DNA of 64,000 bases from Bradyrhizobium sp. Ce-3 (GTDB lineage: Bacteria > Pseudomonadota > Alphaproteobacteria > Rhizobiales > Xanthobacteraceae), in the NCBI RefSeq assembly GCF_022835695.1, contig NZ_BQUV01000010.1, positions 124,001 through 188,000 of the forward strand. Reading direction: 5' to 3'. The notes beneath the pieces are model-generated. The model searched no databases, had not been told where the DNA came from, and saw only the letters and a list, made by a program, of their open reading frames with translations. This document shows positions 36,080 to 46,582 of the stretch, one piece after another; the stretch's first letter is position 1; the number at the start of each line of letters is the position of its first letter. Both the position numbers and the translations under genes were made by a program.

Positions 36080-37459
36080 TCAAACGTTCCGCCTGCTTCG
36101 ACCTTGGCCCAGGATAGCCCACCCATGTGGCAACAGCGTGAGCTCGGTCCCTGCGCCTGCCCGGCGCACCGCACCCGATCCGGCGAGCCTGTCGACGCCG
36201 GCGTCGATGGTGCGTATGACCGCTGCATCGGCCAGGTTCAGCGCGACCCATAGCCGATTGCCTGCATCGAATGCCTCGAAGACGAGGTCCGTATTGCGAA
36301 GCTCGATCACACGAGACTTCGCCCGAAATAGCCATGGATGCCTCCGCCGCAGCCCGATCAGTTCCTGATGGAGCCGGTAGACCGGCCAGCCGAATGGCGC
36401 CAGCTCGGCTGGCGCCGCTGGAAAGGCCGGACGGATCGCGTCGTCGCCTCCGGCCCGCTGCTCCTTGATGCCGCGGAACGCCTGCTCATCACCGGCATAG
36501 ATCGAGGGTGTGCCGCCACAGGTCATGAGGATGACCAGCGCGTGCGGGAGATGCCGTTCGTCCAGAAGCTGGCTCGCGATCCGCGTGACGTCGTGATTGC
36601 CGATGAACGTCTGCGGCACGAAGCGGTCGATCATCGCATTGTGGCGCGCCAGCGCCCATGCCAGCTCATGCAGGTTGCGATCGTTCAGGGCGCTCCAGAT
36701 CGCCTTCCAGAGCTCGTACTGCGTGACCGCATCGACACCGGTCTCGTCGACGAAGCCGGCATAATCGCCGTGGATCACCCCGCCGAAGATATAGGCGTCG
36801 GCATGCCGCGCGCGAACCGCCGGCAGGACACGCTGCCAGAATGACCGCGGGACAGCATAGGCCGCGTCGAGGCGCCAGCCATCGGCGCCGCGATCAAGCC
36901 AATGATTCATCACGCGGATGACATAGTCGGCGACCGCGGGCGCGTCATGGTTGAGCGTCACAAGCTGGTGGTGACCTTCGAAGGTCGCGCAATCAGGCTC
37001 GTTGCCGCCCGGCGACCAGGTCAAGCGAAACCAGGCGGCATCCAGCGATTGTGGGCCGCTGGCGACGGCGCGCTGAAAACGTGGCGAGCCGCGGCCGACA
37101 TGGTTGAACACGCCATCCAGGATGATGCGCAGGCCGCGGCTGCGGGCCGCTGCGACCAATGCATCGAAGTCGGCGTCGTCCCCCAGCCGGCCGTCGATCC
37201 GGAAGTGATCGATGGTGTCGTAGCCATGGGTCGATGAGGCAAAGATCGGCCCCAGCAGGATACCGGACGCGCCGAGCTCCACGGCGTAATCGAGCCATCG
37301 CACCAGGTGGTCAAGGCGGTGCACGATGCCGGCACACGCACCGGCCTCCCGTTCGGCACCGACGAAGCCGAGCGGATATACCTGCCACCAGACGGCGTGC
37401 TCGATCCAGTTGCTCACCTGCCGCTCCAAGCCGCTTTCACTCCTCAAGCCGGTCGCCAC
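36080..37459 (-). CDS. GH13 alpha-amylase-family protein lacking the acid/base Glu
   Basis: The 459-residue protein has the GH13 conserved regions: DGVFNHVG (residues 115-122), GWRLDAA with nucleophile Asp198, and IGNHD with Asp290. In region III, where Glu is expected in a GEV.HGDY-type motif, it has FGGVIHGDY, so the general acid/base is Gly227 (codon GGG at 36779-36781, one base from GAG). It may be inactive as a hydrolase, be a transglycosidase-like relic or carry a recent mutation. No signal peptide is seen. It overlaps the MFS gene by 23 bp and follows it, suggesting sugar uptake and use. Confidence 0.85.
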   Translation of the reverse strand: MATGLRSESGLERQVSNWIEHAVWWQVYPLGFVGAEREAGACAGIVHRLDHLVRWLDYAVELGASGILLGPIFASSTHGYDTIDHFRIDGRLGDDADFDALVAAARSRGLRIILDGVFNHVGRGSPRFQRAVASGPQSLDAAWFRLTWSPGGNEPDCATFEGHHQLVTLNHDAPAVADYVIRVMNHWLDRGADGWRLDAAYAVPRSFWQRVLPAVRARHADAYIFGGVIHGDYAGFVDETGVDAVTQYELWKAIWSALNDRNLHELAWALARHNAMIDRFVPQTFIGNHDVTRIASQLLDERHLPHALVILMTCGGTPSIYAGDEQAFRGIKEQRAGGDDAIRPAFPAAPAELAPFGWPVYRLHQELIGLRRRHPWLFRAKSRVIELRNTDLVFEAFDAGNRLWVALNLADAAVIRTIDAGVDRLAGSGAVRRAGAGTELTLLPHGWAILGQGRSRRNV

Positions 37460-38867
37460 CCCTGACGAAGGTCATGCCGATTGCGCCGAGGGTCAACAGC
37501 ACGGCGATCGGGACAAGACCGACCGCCTGGGAGTGAAACCGCGCCGTCAGGATGCCGACCAGCATCGGAGCGATCCAGACCGTGGTACTGGCGGTCAGGC
37601 CGAACAGCCCGAAATAGGAGCCGACGCGCATCGGCGGCACGATCTGGATGATCATGGCGCGCCCCGACGCGATCGAAGCCACCGCGAATGCCGTCATCGA
37701 TCCCGACAGCAGCATGAAGGCCACCTCGGGCAGGGTTCGAAACACCGGACCATGCCACAGCGGCGGCGTGGCCGGATCATGGGGCCAGAAGAAGATCATC
37801 CTGTCCGGTGTCGTGCCGAGAACCATGGCCAGCAGCACGACCGTGATCGATATCTGTAGGATGATGGCGCGGCGCGTGCCAAGTCGCGCGTTCAGCCCTG
37901 CCGCCAGCAAGCCGCCGAGAGCGGCGAATGCGATCTTGACCACGGCGAAACTCAGCAGTTTGAAGCCGTGCCAACCCATCACGCCCGAGGCATAGATACC
38001 CTCGAAGATGATGAGGGTGTGAAAGCCGTCGGCATAGAAGGTTCGCGCGATCAGGAACTTCAGCAGATTTGGCTGCTTTCGCAGGCCGGCGATCAGGACG
38101 AACACGTCCCTTGAGCCGAGGCGGACCGCCCTCAGAAAGGTCTCGCCCGATGCCGGCGCGTCGAAGGTGAAGCGCAGCAGCATCAACAGGCCGGCGCAGG
38201 CGAGCGCCGCGATCAGCGGCCCGATCAACCGCTCCATCTCGTAGCTTGCCTGCGAGACGCCAAACAACGGCTGATCGGGGATCCCGAACCAATGCAACTG
38301 CCCGGGAAGCGCAAATCCCCACAACAGGAACGTCATGATGGCGACCGACACGAGATTTGCGATACCGAGGCTGACGCCCGAGTAGCGGCCGACCCGCGAC
38401 ATCCCGACCGCCGGTCCGAGCATCGCGTTGTGCATGATCTCGGAATAGACGAACAGCAGATTGAGCGCCATCACGATCACCAGCACGGTGTGCACCGACA
38501 GTCCGCTGTGATCCGGCTTGGCCCACCACAGGCTGACCAGGAGCGGCAGCGAGATCAGGATGCTGGCCGTGATCCACGGCTTTCGCGGCCCCATCCGGTC
38601 GAGCGAGGCGCCGAGAAACGGCACTGTCACGGCTCCGACCAAACCGGCGGCAAAGCCGTATCGCGCAAACAGCGTCTGCCCGAGCACCGCATCGCCGATC
38701 ATGACTTTGCTGACATAGGGCGCGAAGATGTAGATCTTGAGCAGCACCAGATACGGGATCCGCGTCGCCTCGTAGCCGACCCAGGACCACGCGCTGAGCG
38801 TCAGGGCATGAGAGTCGGAGCTCGCGGTCGTGGCCGGTCGCGATGCGGCGATAGCTTCTTCGGACAT
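37437..38867 (-). CDS. MFS transporter, probably sugar-related
   Basis: The 476-residue protein has about 12 membrane segments. Motifs include VPFLGASLDRMGPRKPW (loop 2-3) and a second-half repeat LGGLLAAGLNARLGTRRAI. The end overlaps the GH13 gene, so the two are probably co-transcribed. The 178-bp region before it holds a 20-bp sequence that recurs exactly in the acyl-CoA operon promoter. Confidence 0.85.
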   Translation of the reverse strand: MSEEAIAASRPATTASSDSHALTLSAWSWVGYEATRIPYLVLLKIYIFAPYVSKVMIGDAVLGQTLFARYGFAAGLVGAVTVPFLGASLDRMGPRKPWITASILISLPLLVSLWWAKPDHSGLSVHTVLVIVMALNLLFVYSEIMHNAMLGPAVGMSRVGRYSGVSLGIANLVSVAIMTFLLWGFALPGQLHWFGIPDQPLFGVSQASYEMERLIGPLIAALACAGLLMLLRFTFDAPASGETFLRAVRLGSRDVFVLIAGLRKQPNLLKFLIARTFYADGFHTLIIFEGIYASGVMGWHGFKLLSFAVVKIAFAALGGLLAAGLNARLGTRRAIILQISITVVLLAMVLGTTPDRMIFFWPHDPATPPLWHGPVFRTLPEVAFMLLSGSMTAFAVASIASGRAMIIQIVPPMRVGSYFGLFGLTASTTVWIAPMLVGILTARFHSQAVGLVPIAVLLTLGAIGMTFVRGGDRLEE

Positions 38868-39011
38868 CCGAGCGTTTCCCCGTGGCGACTGCTACGTCTG
38901 CGCGCGTTTATTGCGGCGAGCCATGCTGCGATCGGGCACCATGCCGGCCTTTGCCTCGATCCTATCGCCGCAAATCGCGATCCGCCTCATCTGCGCGGGA
39001 CGCACACGCAC

Positions 39012-39031
39012 TTCCATGGATATGGAAATGG
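39012..39031. promoter_or_regulatory. Candidate IclR operator upstream of the MFS-GH13 pair
   Basis: TTCCATGGATATGGAAATGG is the exact reverse complement of 46558-46577. Its core TTCCAT-GGAT-ATGGAA is a perfect dyad and includes the ATGGAAAT half-site familiar from IclR-type operators. It lies 145-164 bp upstream of the MFS start codon and 15 bp after the end of the hydroxyacyl-CoA dehydrogenase gene. Confidence 0.7.
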
Positions 39032-39045
39032 CCGCTCATGCCGGC

Positions 39046-40311
39046 TCAAGGCGCGCTGCGTGCGAGCCGCGGCGACAGCGCGCCATCCGCGCCGAGCTTG
39101 TCGGCATGGAATCGAAGACGCGCGGCGATGCGGCCGAGCCCGACGCCCTCCGCCCAGAACATCGGTCCTCCGGTACGCGCAGGCCAGCCGTAGCCGTTGA
39201 GCCAGACCACGTCGATGTCGGAGGCGCGCTGCGCGATACCCTCGTCGAGAATCTTCATGCCCTCGTCGATCATCGGATAGAGCAGCCGCTCCAGCATTTC
39301 ATCGTCCGTGACCTGGCGCGAACGATAGCCGCGCGCCCTGGCAAACTCGGCAATGAGCGCCTCGACTTCCGGCGACGGCGTCGCCACACGCTCGGCATCG
39401 TAGTCGTAGTAGCCCTTCGACGTCTTCTGTCCGCGGCGGTCACGCTCGCACAACAGATCGCGAATGCTTTCGCCCTTCGAGGTCTCGCGGCGCCAGCCGA
39501 GATCGAGGCCCGCCAGATCGCTCATCTGGAACGGCCCCATCGGAAACCCGAATTCGGTCAGCACACGGTCGACGTCCCAGGGCCTTGCTCCCTCGAGGAT
39601 CAGCTTTTGCGCCTGTGCCTGGCGCCGGCCAAGCATGCGGTTGCCGATGAACCCCGGGCAGACGCCGGAAACCACCGCGATCTTGCCGATCCGGCCGGCG
39701 AGGTCCATCGCGGTCGCAAGCTGCGACGGTCCGGTCTTCGCGCCACGCACGATCTCCAGCAGCCGCATGACGTTCGCCGGCGAGAAGAAGTGCAGGCCGA
39801 TCACCGCCTCGGGCCGGCGCGTCTCGGCGGCGATGGCGTCGATGTCGAGCCGGCTGGTGTTCGACGCCAGGATGGCGCCCGGCCTGGCGATCGCATCGAG
39901 CTTGCGAAATACATCCTGCTTGACCGTCATGTTCTCGAACACGGCCTCGATGATGAGGTCGCTGTCGCCAAGCGCGTCGATGGCGAGGCTCGGCGTCAGC
40001 AGCGCCAGCGCGCGCTCGACGTCTTCCGCGGCGAGGCGGCCGCGGCTCGCGGCGCGCGCGTAGTTTCGGCGGATCGTGGCGATGCCGCACTCCAGCGCGG
40101 CCTGGTCACGCTCGACGATCGTCACGGGAAGCCCGATCGACAGGAAGTTCATGGCGATGCCGCCCCCCATCGTCCCGGCGCCGAGGATGCCGACGCGCTC
40201 GATCGGAATCCGCGGCGTATCGGCACGCACGCCGTCGATCCGCGCCGCATCGCGCTCGGCGGCGATGATGTGCCGCTGCACCTCCGACAGATCGGCCTCA
40301 TGCTTGCTCAT
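39046..40311 (-). CDS. 3-hydroxyacyl-CoA dehydrogenase
   Basis: The 421-residue protein has the NAD motif GILGAGTMGGGIAMNFLSIG (about residues 61-80), EAVFENMTVKQDVF and the catalytic His of LHFFSPANVM near 195. It resembles the C-terminal half of FadB/FadJ, but the enoyl-CoA hydratase half is absent and only about 55 unassigned residues precede the Rossmann fold. It oxidises a 3-hydroxyacyl-CoA. Its ATG overlaps the stop of a thiolase remnant (ATGA). It is the last gene of the operon. Confidence 0.92.
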   Translation of the reverse strand: MSKHEADLSEVQRHIIAAERDAARIDGVRADTPRIPIERVGILGAGTMGGGIAMNFLSIGLPVTIVERDQAALECGIATIRRNYARAASRGRLAAEDVERALALLTPSLAIDALGDSDLIIEAVFENMTVKQDVFRKLDAIARPGAILASNTSRLDIDAIAAETRRPEAVIGLHFFSPANVMRLLEIVRGAKTGPSQLATAMDLAGRIGKIAVVSGVCPGFIGNRMLGRRQAQAQKLILEGARPWDVDRVLTEFGFPMGPFQMSDLAGLDLGWRRETSKGESIRDLLCERDRRGQKTSKGYYDYDAERVATPSPEVEALIAEFARARGYRSRQVTDDEMLERLLYPMIDEGMKILDEGIAQRASDIDVVWLNGYGWPARTGGPMFWAEGVGLGRIAARLRFHADKLGADGALSPRLARSAP

Positions 40312-40418
40312 GCAATCCCCCCATGAAAAATCTCGAACAGGCCGGCGGCGCCGATGCCGCCTGCGCAGCACATCGTCACCACGCCGTAGCGGGCCTTGCG
40401 GCGTCGTCCCTCGTGCAT
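40308..40418 (-). pseudogene. Thiolase remnant (last 36 residues)
   Basis: The frame MHEGRRRKARYGVVTMCCAG, continuing GIGAAGLFE, is the C-terminal signature of acetyl-CoA acyltransferases, where HE(L/M)RRR..RYGLATLCIGGG ends the protein. It ends in a TGA overlapping the start of the next gene. Everything upstream is missing: the acyl-CoA dehydrogenase stop lies only 35 bp away. A deletion of about 1.1 kb has removed the rest of the gene. It cannot make an enzyme. Confidence 0.8.
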
Positions 40419-40452
40419 CAAATGTCGCCGGGCTTTCGCCCGTGTACTGCGT

Positions 40453-41631
40453 TCAACTGAGCTCGGCCGACGAATATCCGAGGATGGCGCGCGCGATGAC
40501 GAGCCGCTGGATCTGGCCGGTGCCCTCATAGATGTCGGTGATGCGGCCATCGCGCAGGAATTGCTCGACCGGATGATCGTGGCTGAGGCTCATTGCCCCC
40601 AGCAGCTCCATCGCGCGCTGCGGACCGCTGCGGCAGAGCTCGCCGCCCTTCGCCTTGGCGACCGACGCCTCGAGGTTGTTGGGTTCGCCGCGTGCCGCGA
40701 GCCAGGCGGCGCGCAGCACCGTCAGCGTTGCGGCCTCGATATCGGCCTCGAGCTCCAGCAGCGTCTGCTCGGTGGCGGTCCGGTCGTGCGGCCCCTTGTC
40801 CCAGTCAACCGCGATCCCTTCTTTGGCCAGATGATCCCGCGCATAGCGGAAGGCGCCGAGTGCCTTTCCGATGCCGCCCGCGGCGACGGTCGGACGGGTG
40901 ATGTTGAACGTCTTGAGCACGCCCTTATAGGACGCCGAGCCCTCGTCCGCGCTTTGCGGCACGCGCTCGTCGCCGCCGATGAGATGATCACGCGGGATAC
41001 GGCAATCGCGAAACGCATAGGCCGCGGTATCGCTGCTGCGAATTCCGAGCTTCTTCTCCTTGCGGACCAGCTCGAACCCGGGCGTGCCCTTAAGCACCAG
41101 GAACGATTTGATGCCGCCGCGACCGGCCGCCTTGTTGACGGTCGCCCAGACGATCGTGCCGTGGCACCGCACGCCATTGGTGACGAAGATCTTGTCGCCA
41201 TTCAGCACCCACTCGTCGCCGTCGAGCACGGCGGTGGTCTGAATCGCCTTGGTATCGGACCCGGCGCCCGGCTCGGTGATCGACATCGCCAGCATCAGAT
41301 GCCCCCACCGCTTCTGCTGGGCGGGCGTGCCGGCCGCACCCAGCGCCGCATTGCCCAGCGCCGACGGCGCCTGGCGCAACGGCACGCCGTTGTGCGCCTC
41401 ACGCTCGATCTTGATCAGCATCTGCATGATCACGGACGGCGTGTCGTCGCCCGGCCGGCGCCGCATCCGTTCGAGCAGCGAGGGGAACGCCGCGGCCTCG
41501 GCAAACGCCTTGGGCAGGATTTCGTCCTCGTGCGCGTCGTAGTGGCGCGCATATTTCTCGCTGGCCTTTGCCTCTTCGGCTACTCCCGAAAGAATCTCCC
41601 GATCGCTGTCCGACAGCGTGAAATCCACCAT
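40453..41631 (-). CDS. Acyl-CoA dehydrogenase, catalytic-type subunit (second pair)
   Basis: The 392-residue protein shows MSITEPGAGSDTKAIQT (FAD/substrate loop, about residue 119) and the catalytic-base motif DIYEGTGQIQR with Glu369 near the end. It oxidises an acyl-CoA at the alpha,beta bond with ETF as acceptor. It starts 11 bp after the stop of the preceding non-catalytic homologue. The start at 41631 opens the normal family N-terminus. Confidence 0.93.
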   Translation of the reverse strand: MVDFTLSDSDREILSGVAEEAKASEKYARHYDAHEDEILPKAFAEAAAFPSLLERMRRRPGDDTPSVIMQMLIKIEREAHNGVPLRQAPSALGNAALGAAGTPAQQKRWGHLMLAMSITEPGAGSDTKAIQTTAVLDGDEWVLNGDKIFVTNGVRCHGTIVWATVNKAAGRGGIKSFLVLKGTPGFELVRKEKKLGIRSSDTAAYAFRDCRIPRDHLIGGDERVPQSADEGSASYKGVLKTFNITRPTVAAGGIGKALGAFRYARDHLAKEGIAVDWDKGPHDRTATEQTLLELEADIEAATLTVLRAAWLAARGEPNNLEASVAKAKGGELCRSGPQRAMELLGAMSLSHDHPVEQFLRDGRITDIYEGTGQIQRLVIARAILGYSSAELS

Positions 41632-41642
41632 GCTCTGCTCCT

Positions 41643-42752
41643 TCACGCCGCCGCGAGCGCGCTGTGGATGGTCAGCATCCGCGCGTTGCGCAGCCACATC
41701 TCGAGCGGAAGGTCGCGGATATAGCCGTGGCCTCCGAATATCTGCAGCCCGTCGTCGGCGATCCTGATCGCGCGGCGGTTGACGTAGTTCTGCGCAAGGA
41801 CCGCCATTTTCGACACATCGACTCCCCGGTCGAACGCGGCAGCCGCCTTCCAGACCAGCCAGCGCATGGCGTCGCACTCGATATGCATGTCGGCGAGCAT
41901 GAAGGCGATCGCCTGCTTCTTCGCGATCGGCTCGCCGAATGCGACGCGTTCCCTGGCGTAGGGAATTGCGAAATCGGTGAGCGCGCGCGCCAGCCCCACC
42001 GCGAGCGCCGCGCCACCGATGCGCAGGCTAGCGAGCAGCGGGCGGATATCCGCACCACGGCCCTCGCCGAGGATCGCGTCATGCGGAAGCGACACGCCGG
42101 CCAGCTCGACCCGGGCAAACCGCATCGGCGTCAGCCCGATGGTGGCGCTCTCGCGGGCAATCGTGACGCCCTCGGCACGCGGAGGGACGATGAAGGCCTT
42201 GATCCCGGCGATATCGGGCGCGCCAGATGCCCGCGCCAGCACGAGCATGTCCTCGGCCTCCTCGCCGAGCGGCACCAGCCGCTTGACGCCGGTGATCCGC
42301 CAACCGTCCCGATCCGGTTCGGCCCGGGTGACGATTCGCGACGGATCGAACGCAAGTGAACTCTCGTGCAGCGCCAGCGTCGCCACGCGGCGCGTGCTTC
42401 CGCAGAATTTCGGCAGCTCACGCAGCTTCTGCGCTTCCGACCCGAGATCGATCAGCGGGTTGACGAACAGCGAGGACGCAACGGCGGTGCCGCCGAGCCC
42501 GGCGCATCCGGAGCCCATCGCTTCCAGCATCAATGCGCCGGTCAACGCCGAACGCGGCGCACCGCTGCCGCCATAGGCCTCCGGAATCGCGAGCTGGACC
42601 AGCCCCAGGGACCACGCTTGGTCGAGCACATCGGCCGGCACGGTGCACGCTTCGTCGGCTTGTCGTGCCCGCGGTGCCAGCTCGTTGTTCGCGAACGCGA
42701 CGAGCATGTCGCGGATCTGGCTCTGCTCGTCGGTGACATCGAAGCTGATCAT
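41643..42752 (-). CDS. Acyl-CoA dehydrogenase-fold subunit lacking the catalytic Glu (second pair)
   Basis: The 369-residue protein is an acyl-CoA dehydrogenase by its N-terminal domain (DVTDEQSQIRDMLVAFANNE and LAIPEAYGGSG). Its C-terminus reads EMWLRNARMLTIHSALAAA in place of the YEGT motif, so the base Glu is missing. This is typical of the second chain of alpha2beta2 enzymes such as mycobacterial ChsE1/ChsE2. It overlaps the CoA-binding protein gene by ATGA and lies directly before a catalytic-type gene. Confidence 0.87.
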   Translation of the reverse strand: MISFDVTDEQSQIRDMLVAFANNELAPRARQADEACTVPADVLDQAWSLGLVQLAIPEAYGGSGAPRSALTGALMLEAMGSGCAGLGGTAVASSLFVNPLIDLGSEAQKLRELPKFCGSTRRVATLALHESSLAFDPSRIVTRAEPDRDGWRITGVKRLVPLGEEAEDMLVLARASGAPDIAGIKAFIVPPRAEGVTIARESATIGLTPMRFARVELAGVSLPHDAILGEGRGADIRPLLASLRIGGAALAVGLARALTDFAIPYARERVAFGEPIAKKQAIAFMLADMHIECDAMRWLVWKAAAAFDRGVDVSKMAVLAQNYVNRRAIRIADDGLQIFGGHGYIRDLPLEMWLRNARMLTIHSALAAA

Positions 42753-44203
42753 GGCGCGACGGCCCCGCGGTCGCGCGCATGGTCGCAGCCAATTGTGCTC
42801 AGCGCCCGCATCGCGACGACGAGGTCCCGGGCCCGCTCGAACACCGCAAATCCCGCAGCCGAGAGCGCTTCACGCGCGAAGGGCGACAGCAAGGTGTAGC
42901 TGTAGATCAGGACCGGCTTCGATCGGCGCGCGCGCAGCGCGATGAGCGCCTCCACGTCGAGCGAGATGCTGTGTTCGTTCGACAGGGACAGCGCGAGCAC
43001 GACGGCATCGACTTCCTCGCCGTCAAGTAGCACCTCGAGCGACTGAAGGACGCCGCCCGTGAAGATTCCCTGCGCGGTGACATCGACCGGGTTCGCGGCG
43101 GAGCCGTAGGAAGGGAACGTCGGTCGGAGCCGCGCCTGCAGCTTGTGATCGAACAGGGGAACGCTGAAGCCGGCTTCCGTGAGACATTCGCTCAGCACGG
43201 TTCCGGCGCCTCCCGCCGTCGTGACAATGCCGACGCGACGCCCGGCGGCCACCGGATTGGTCAGGCATCCAAGTGCTGCCGCAACCGCATCATCGGGATC
43301 GGCGACCGCGATCACGCCGGCGGCCGCGAACATCGCGTCGAAATCGGCGGCCACCCCCGTGTCGCTCGCGGTGTGCGCGACAGCCGCGCGACGGCCGGCA
43401 TCGGACCGGCCGATCTTGATCGCAATCACCGGCCGGCCCGCCGCCCGTGCCTCACCCGCCGCGGCCGCGAACCGCTCGAAGTCACGAATCTCCTCGAGGT
43501 AAGCGATGATGGCGGCGCAGCCGGGATCGCCGGCAAAATGGGTGATGAAGTCGACCGCGGTCAGATCGCACTCATTGCCCGTCGTGACGACATGGCCGAT
43601 CTCGAGGCCGGCGGCGCGCCCGCGACTGAGCAGCGAGAAGCCGAGACCCCCGCTCTGCGCCACGATCGCCACGCGATTGGCGGTTTGCGCCGGCGGCGAA
43701 GGCGAAGGCTCCGCTGCCGCGCTGAACGTCGCCGCGACGCGATCGCCGACGTTGTAAAATCCCTCGCAGTTCGGACCGCAGATCCGGATCCCGGTGCGGC
43801 GCGCAATGTCCGACAGCCGCAACTGCCGTTCGGCCTTCGCCGCGCTTTCTTCGGCAAAGCCCGAGGAAATGACGATCGCCCAGCGAACGCCGGCCGCGGC
43901 GCATTGCTCAACAACGTCGCAGACCAGCTGCGCCGGCAGGGCGATGATGGCGAGGTCGATCGGGAACTCGACCGCGGCGATGGTCGGATAGCAGGGCAAA
44001 CCGTTGACCTCGCGGTAGCTCGGATTGACCGGTGCAAGCCGTCCGGTGAAGCCGGCGCGGCGCAGCACCCGCAGCAACATGCCACGGATCGAGCGCTGTT
44101 CGGCGGGAGCGGCGCCGATGACCGCGATCGAGCGGGGTGCAAGAAAGGCAGCGATCGACGCCGCGTCGAAAGGTCGGAGCATTTTGTTCAAGGGACCATC
44201 CAT
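42749..44203 (-). CDS. Acyl-CoA synthetase (ADP-forming)-like alpha chain, no ATP-grasp domain
   Basis: The 484-residue protein has an N-terminal CoA-binding domain (RSIAVIGAAPAEQRSIRG, about residues 28-45) and two flavodoxin-like ligase domains, with SGGLGFSLLSRG and the likely phospho-His in AVAHTASDTG. ADP-forming synthetases also need an ATP-grasp beta domain, which is neither fused nor adjacent. It may pair with a beta subunit encoded elsewhere or serve a different CoA-transfer role. It lies 20 bp after an acyl-CoA dehydrogenase gene and overlaps the next. Confidence 0.85.
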   Translation of the reverse strand: MDGPLNKMLRPFDAASIAAFLAPRSIAVIGAAPAEQRSIRGMLLRVLRRAGFTGRLAPVNPSYREVNGLPCYPTIAAVEFPIDLAIIALPAQLVCDVVEQCAAAGVRWAIVISSGFAEESAAKAERQLRLSDIARRTGIRICGPNCEGFYNVGDRVAATFSAAAEPSPSPPAQTANRVAIVAQSGGLGFSLLSRGRAAGLEIGHVVTTGNECDLTAVDFITHFAGDPGCAAIIAYLEEIRDFERFAAAAGEARAAGRPVIAIKIGRSDAGRRAAVAHTASDTGVAADFDAMFAAAGVIAVADPDDAVAAALGCLTNPVAAGRRVGIVTTAGGAGTVLSECLTEAGFSVPLFDHKLQARLRPTFPSYGSAANPVDVTAQGIFTGGVLQSLEVLLDGEEVDAVVLALSLSNEHSISLDVEALIALRARRSKPVLIYSYTLLSPFAREALSAAGFAVFERARDLVVAMRALSTIGCDHARDRGAVAP

Positions 44204-44223
44204 GAAAAATGTGTTGGATCGCG

Positions 44224-45383
<1,160 letters not shown>

Positions 45384-45387
<4 letters not shown>

Positions 45388-46445
45388 GCGACGCTCCTCT
45401 CCGAGATCGTGGCCGCAAGCGCCGCGCCGGCCTGCTCGCGCGCGGCATCGCATCCGCCCGCCAGCAGGCCGAGCGCGCGACAGTCGCGCATCGCCTTCTC
45501 GACGGGGAAATCACGCATGAAGCCGTGGCCGCCGAGGATCTGAACGCCATTCGGACCGATGAAGCGGCTCGCCTCGACGGCATCGACGAAAGCCGCGGCC
45601 GCCGCGCCGATGGCGCGGCCTTCACCCGCGTCGATCGCGCGAGCCGCGTCTTCGATCAGAAGTCCCAGCCGTTCGACGGCGACGAACATGTCGACGATCA
45701 GGAATGCGAGCGCCTGATGATGGGCAATCGGCTTGCCGAACGCGACACGGTCGAGCGCGTAGCCGCGCGAGAACCCGGCCGCGTCAGAGAGCACACCCAG
45801 GATCAGCGACGCGTAATAGACCCTGATTCTGGCCAGGGCTCGCGCCGCGCGTAGCGGATCATGCCAAGTCAGGATCGGCGTGCCGTCGAACCGAACGCTG
45901 CTGGCGCCTGCGGCGTGCAGGGCCGCGCCGCGGACGGGTTCGAATGCAAAGCCTTCCTGCAACACCCATGCGCCCTGCGGACCAAGGCCGACAAGCACGT
46001 CTGCCCGGGCCGCAGGCGTCCAGGCCACCTGGCCGGCGACGCGGGCACCGGCAACAGCCCCGGCGTCATGATCCATCACCAGGGCGAAACGAACCTTCGA
46101 CCGCCCGAAGTCCGGCGCGAGCGACTTCAAGATCTCGACACCGCCGAATTCCTCGACCACGTAGATCGCCGGCGCGAACCGGTCCAGCGCCAGCGCGGCG
46201 CCGGCGTCGACCTCGGCGAGGAGACGGTTGGTCCTGACACGAGCGAGCAGACCGAGGCCGGCACCGCCGGCTTGCTCGGCGATATCCAGCGCCTCGAAGC
46301 CGAGCGCGGCAAAGCGCTCCCGCACGCTTTCGCCGACCATGCGCGCGGATTCGAACTCGCGAAGACGGGGACGCAGCTCGTCAGCCGCGAAGCGCCCGAT
46401 CGTCTCGGCGATGATCTCGTCGCTTTCTCCTCGCGCAAAGTCCAC
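45384..46445 (-). CDS. Acyl-CoA dehydrogenase-fold subunit lacking the catalytic Glu (first pair)
   Basis: The 353-residue protein starts the operon. It has the family N-terminus (FAALGFEALDIAEQAGGAGL) and a late GGHGFMRDFPVEKAMRD, but then ends LGLLAGGCDAAREQ without the EGT motif. It is short for the family and is probably the non-catalytic chain of a heteromer with the next gene product. Its promoter region, 46446-46582, contains the candidate IclR operator. Confidence 0.85.
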
Positions 46446-46543
46446 GTCTGTCCTCCCGTGCCGATTGTGCCGGGCGATCTGCGGGCCGGCTCGTCATTTC
46501 GCCGGCAAACTAGATCGGGCAGGACGCGGACCGCAATCCGCTA

Positions 46544-46578
46544 CATGGATATGTTGTCCATTTCCATATCCATGGAAA
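46544..46578. promoter_or_regulatory. Candidate IclR operator of the acyl-CoA operon
   Basis: TTTCCAT-ATCC-ATGGAAA at 46561-46578 is a perfect dyad with 7-bp arms. A second half-site, CATGGATATG at 46544-46553, pairs with CATATCCATG at 46565-46574. It lies 99-133 bp upstream of the first operon gene, right after the stop of the IclR gene. The 20 bases at 46558-46577 recur exactly at 39012-39031. Confidence 0.75.
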
Positions 46579-46582
46579 CGGT

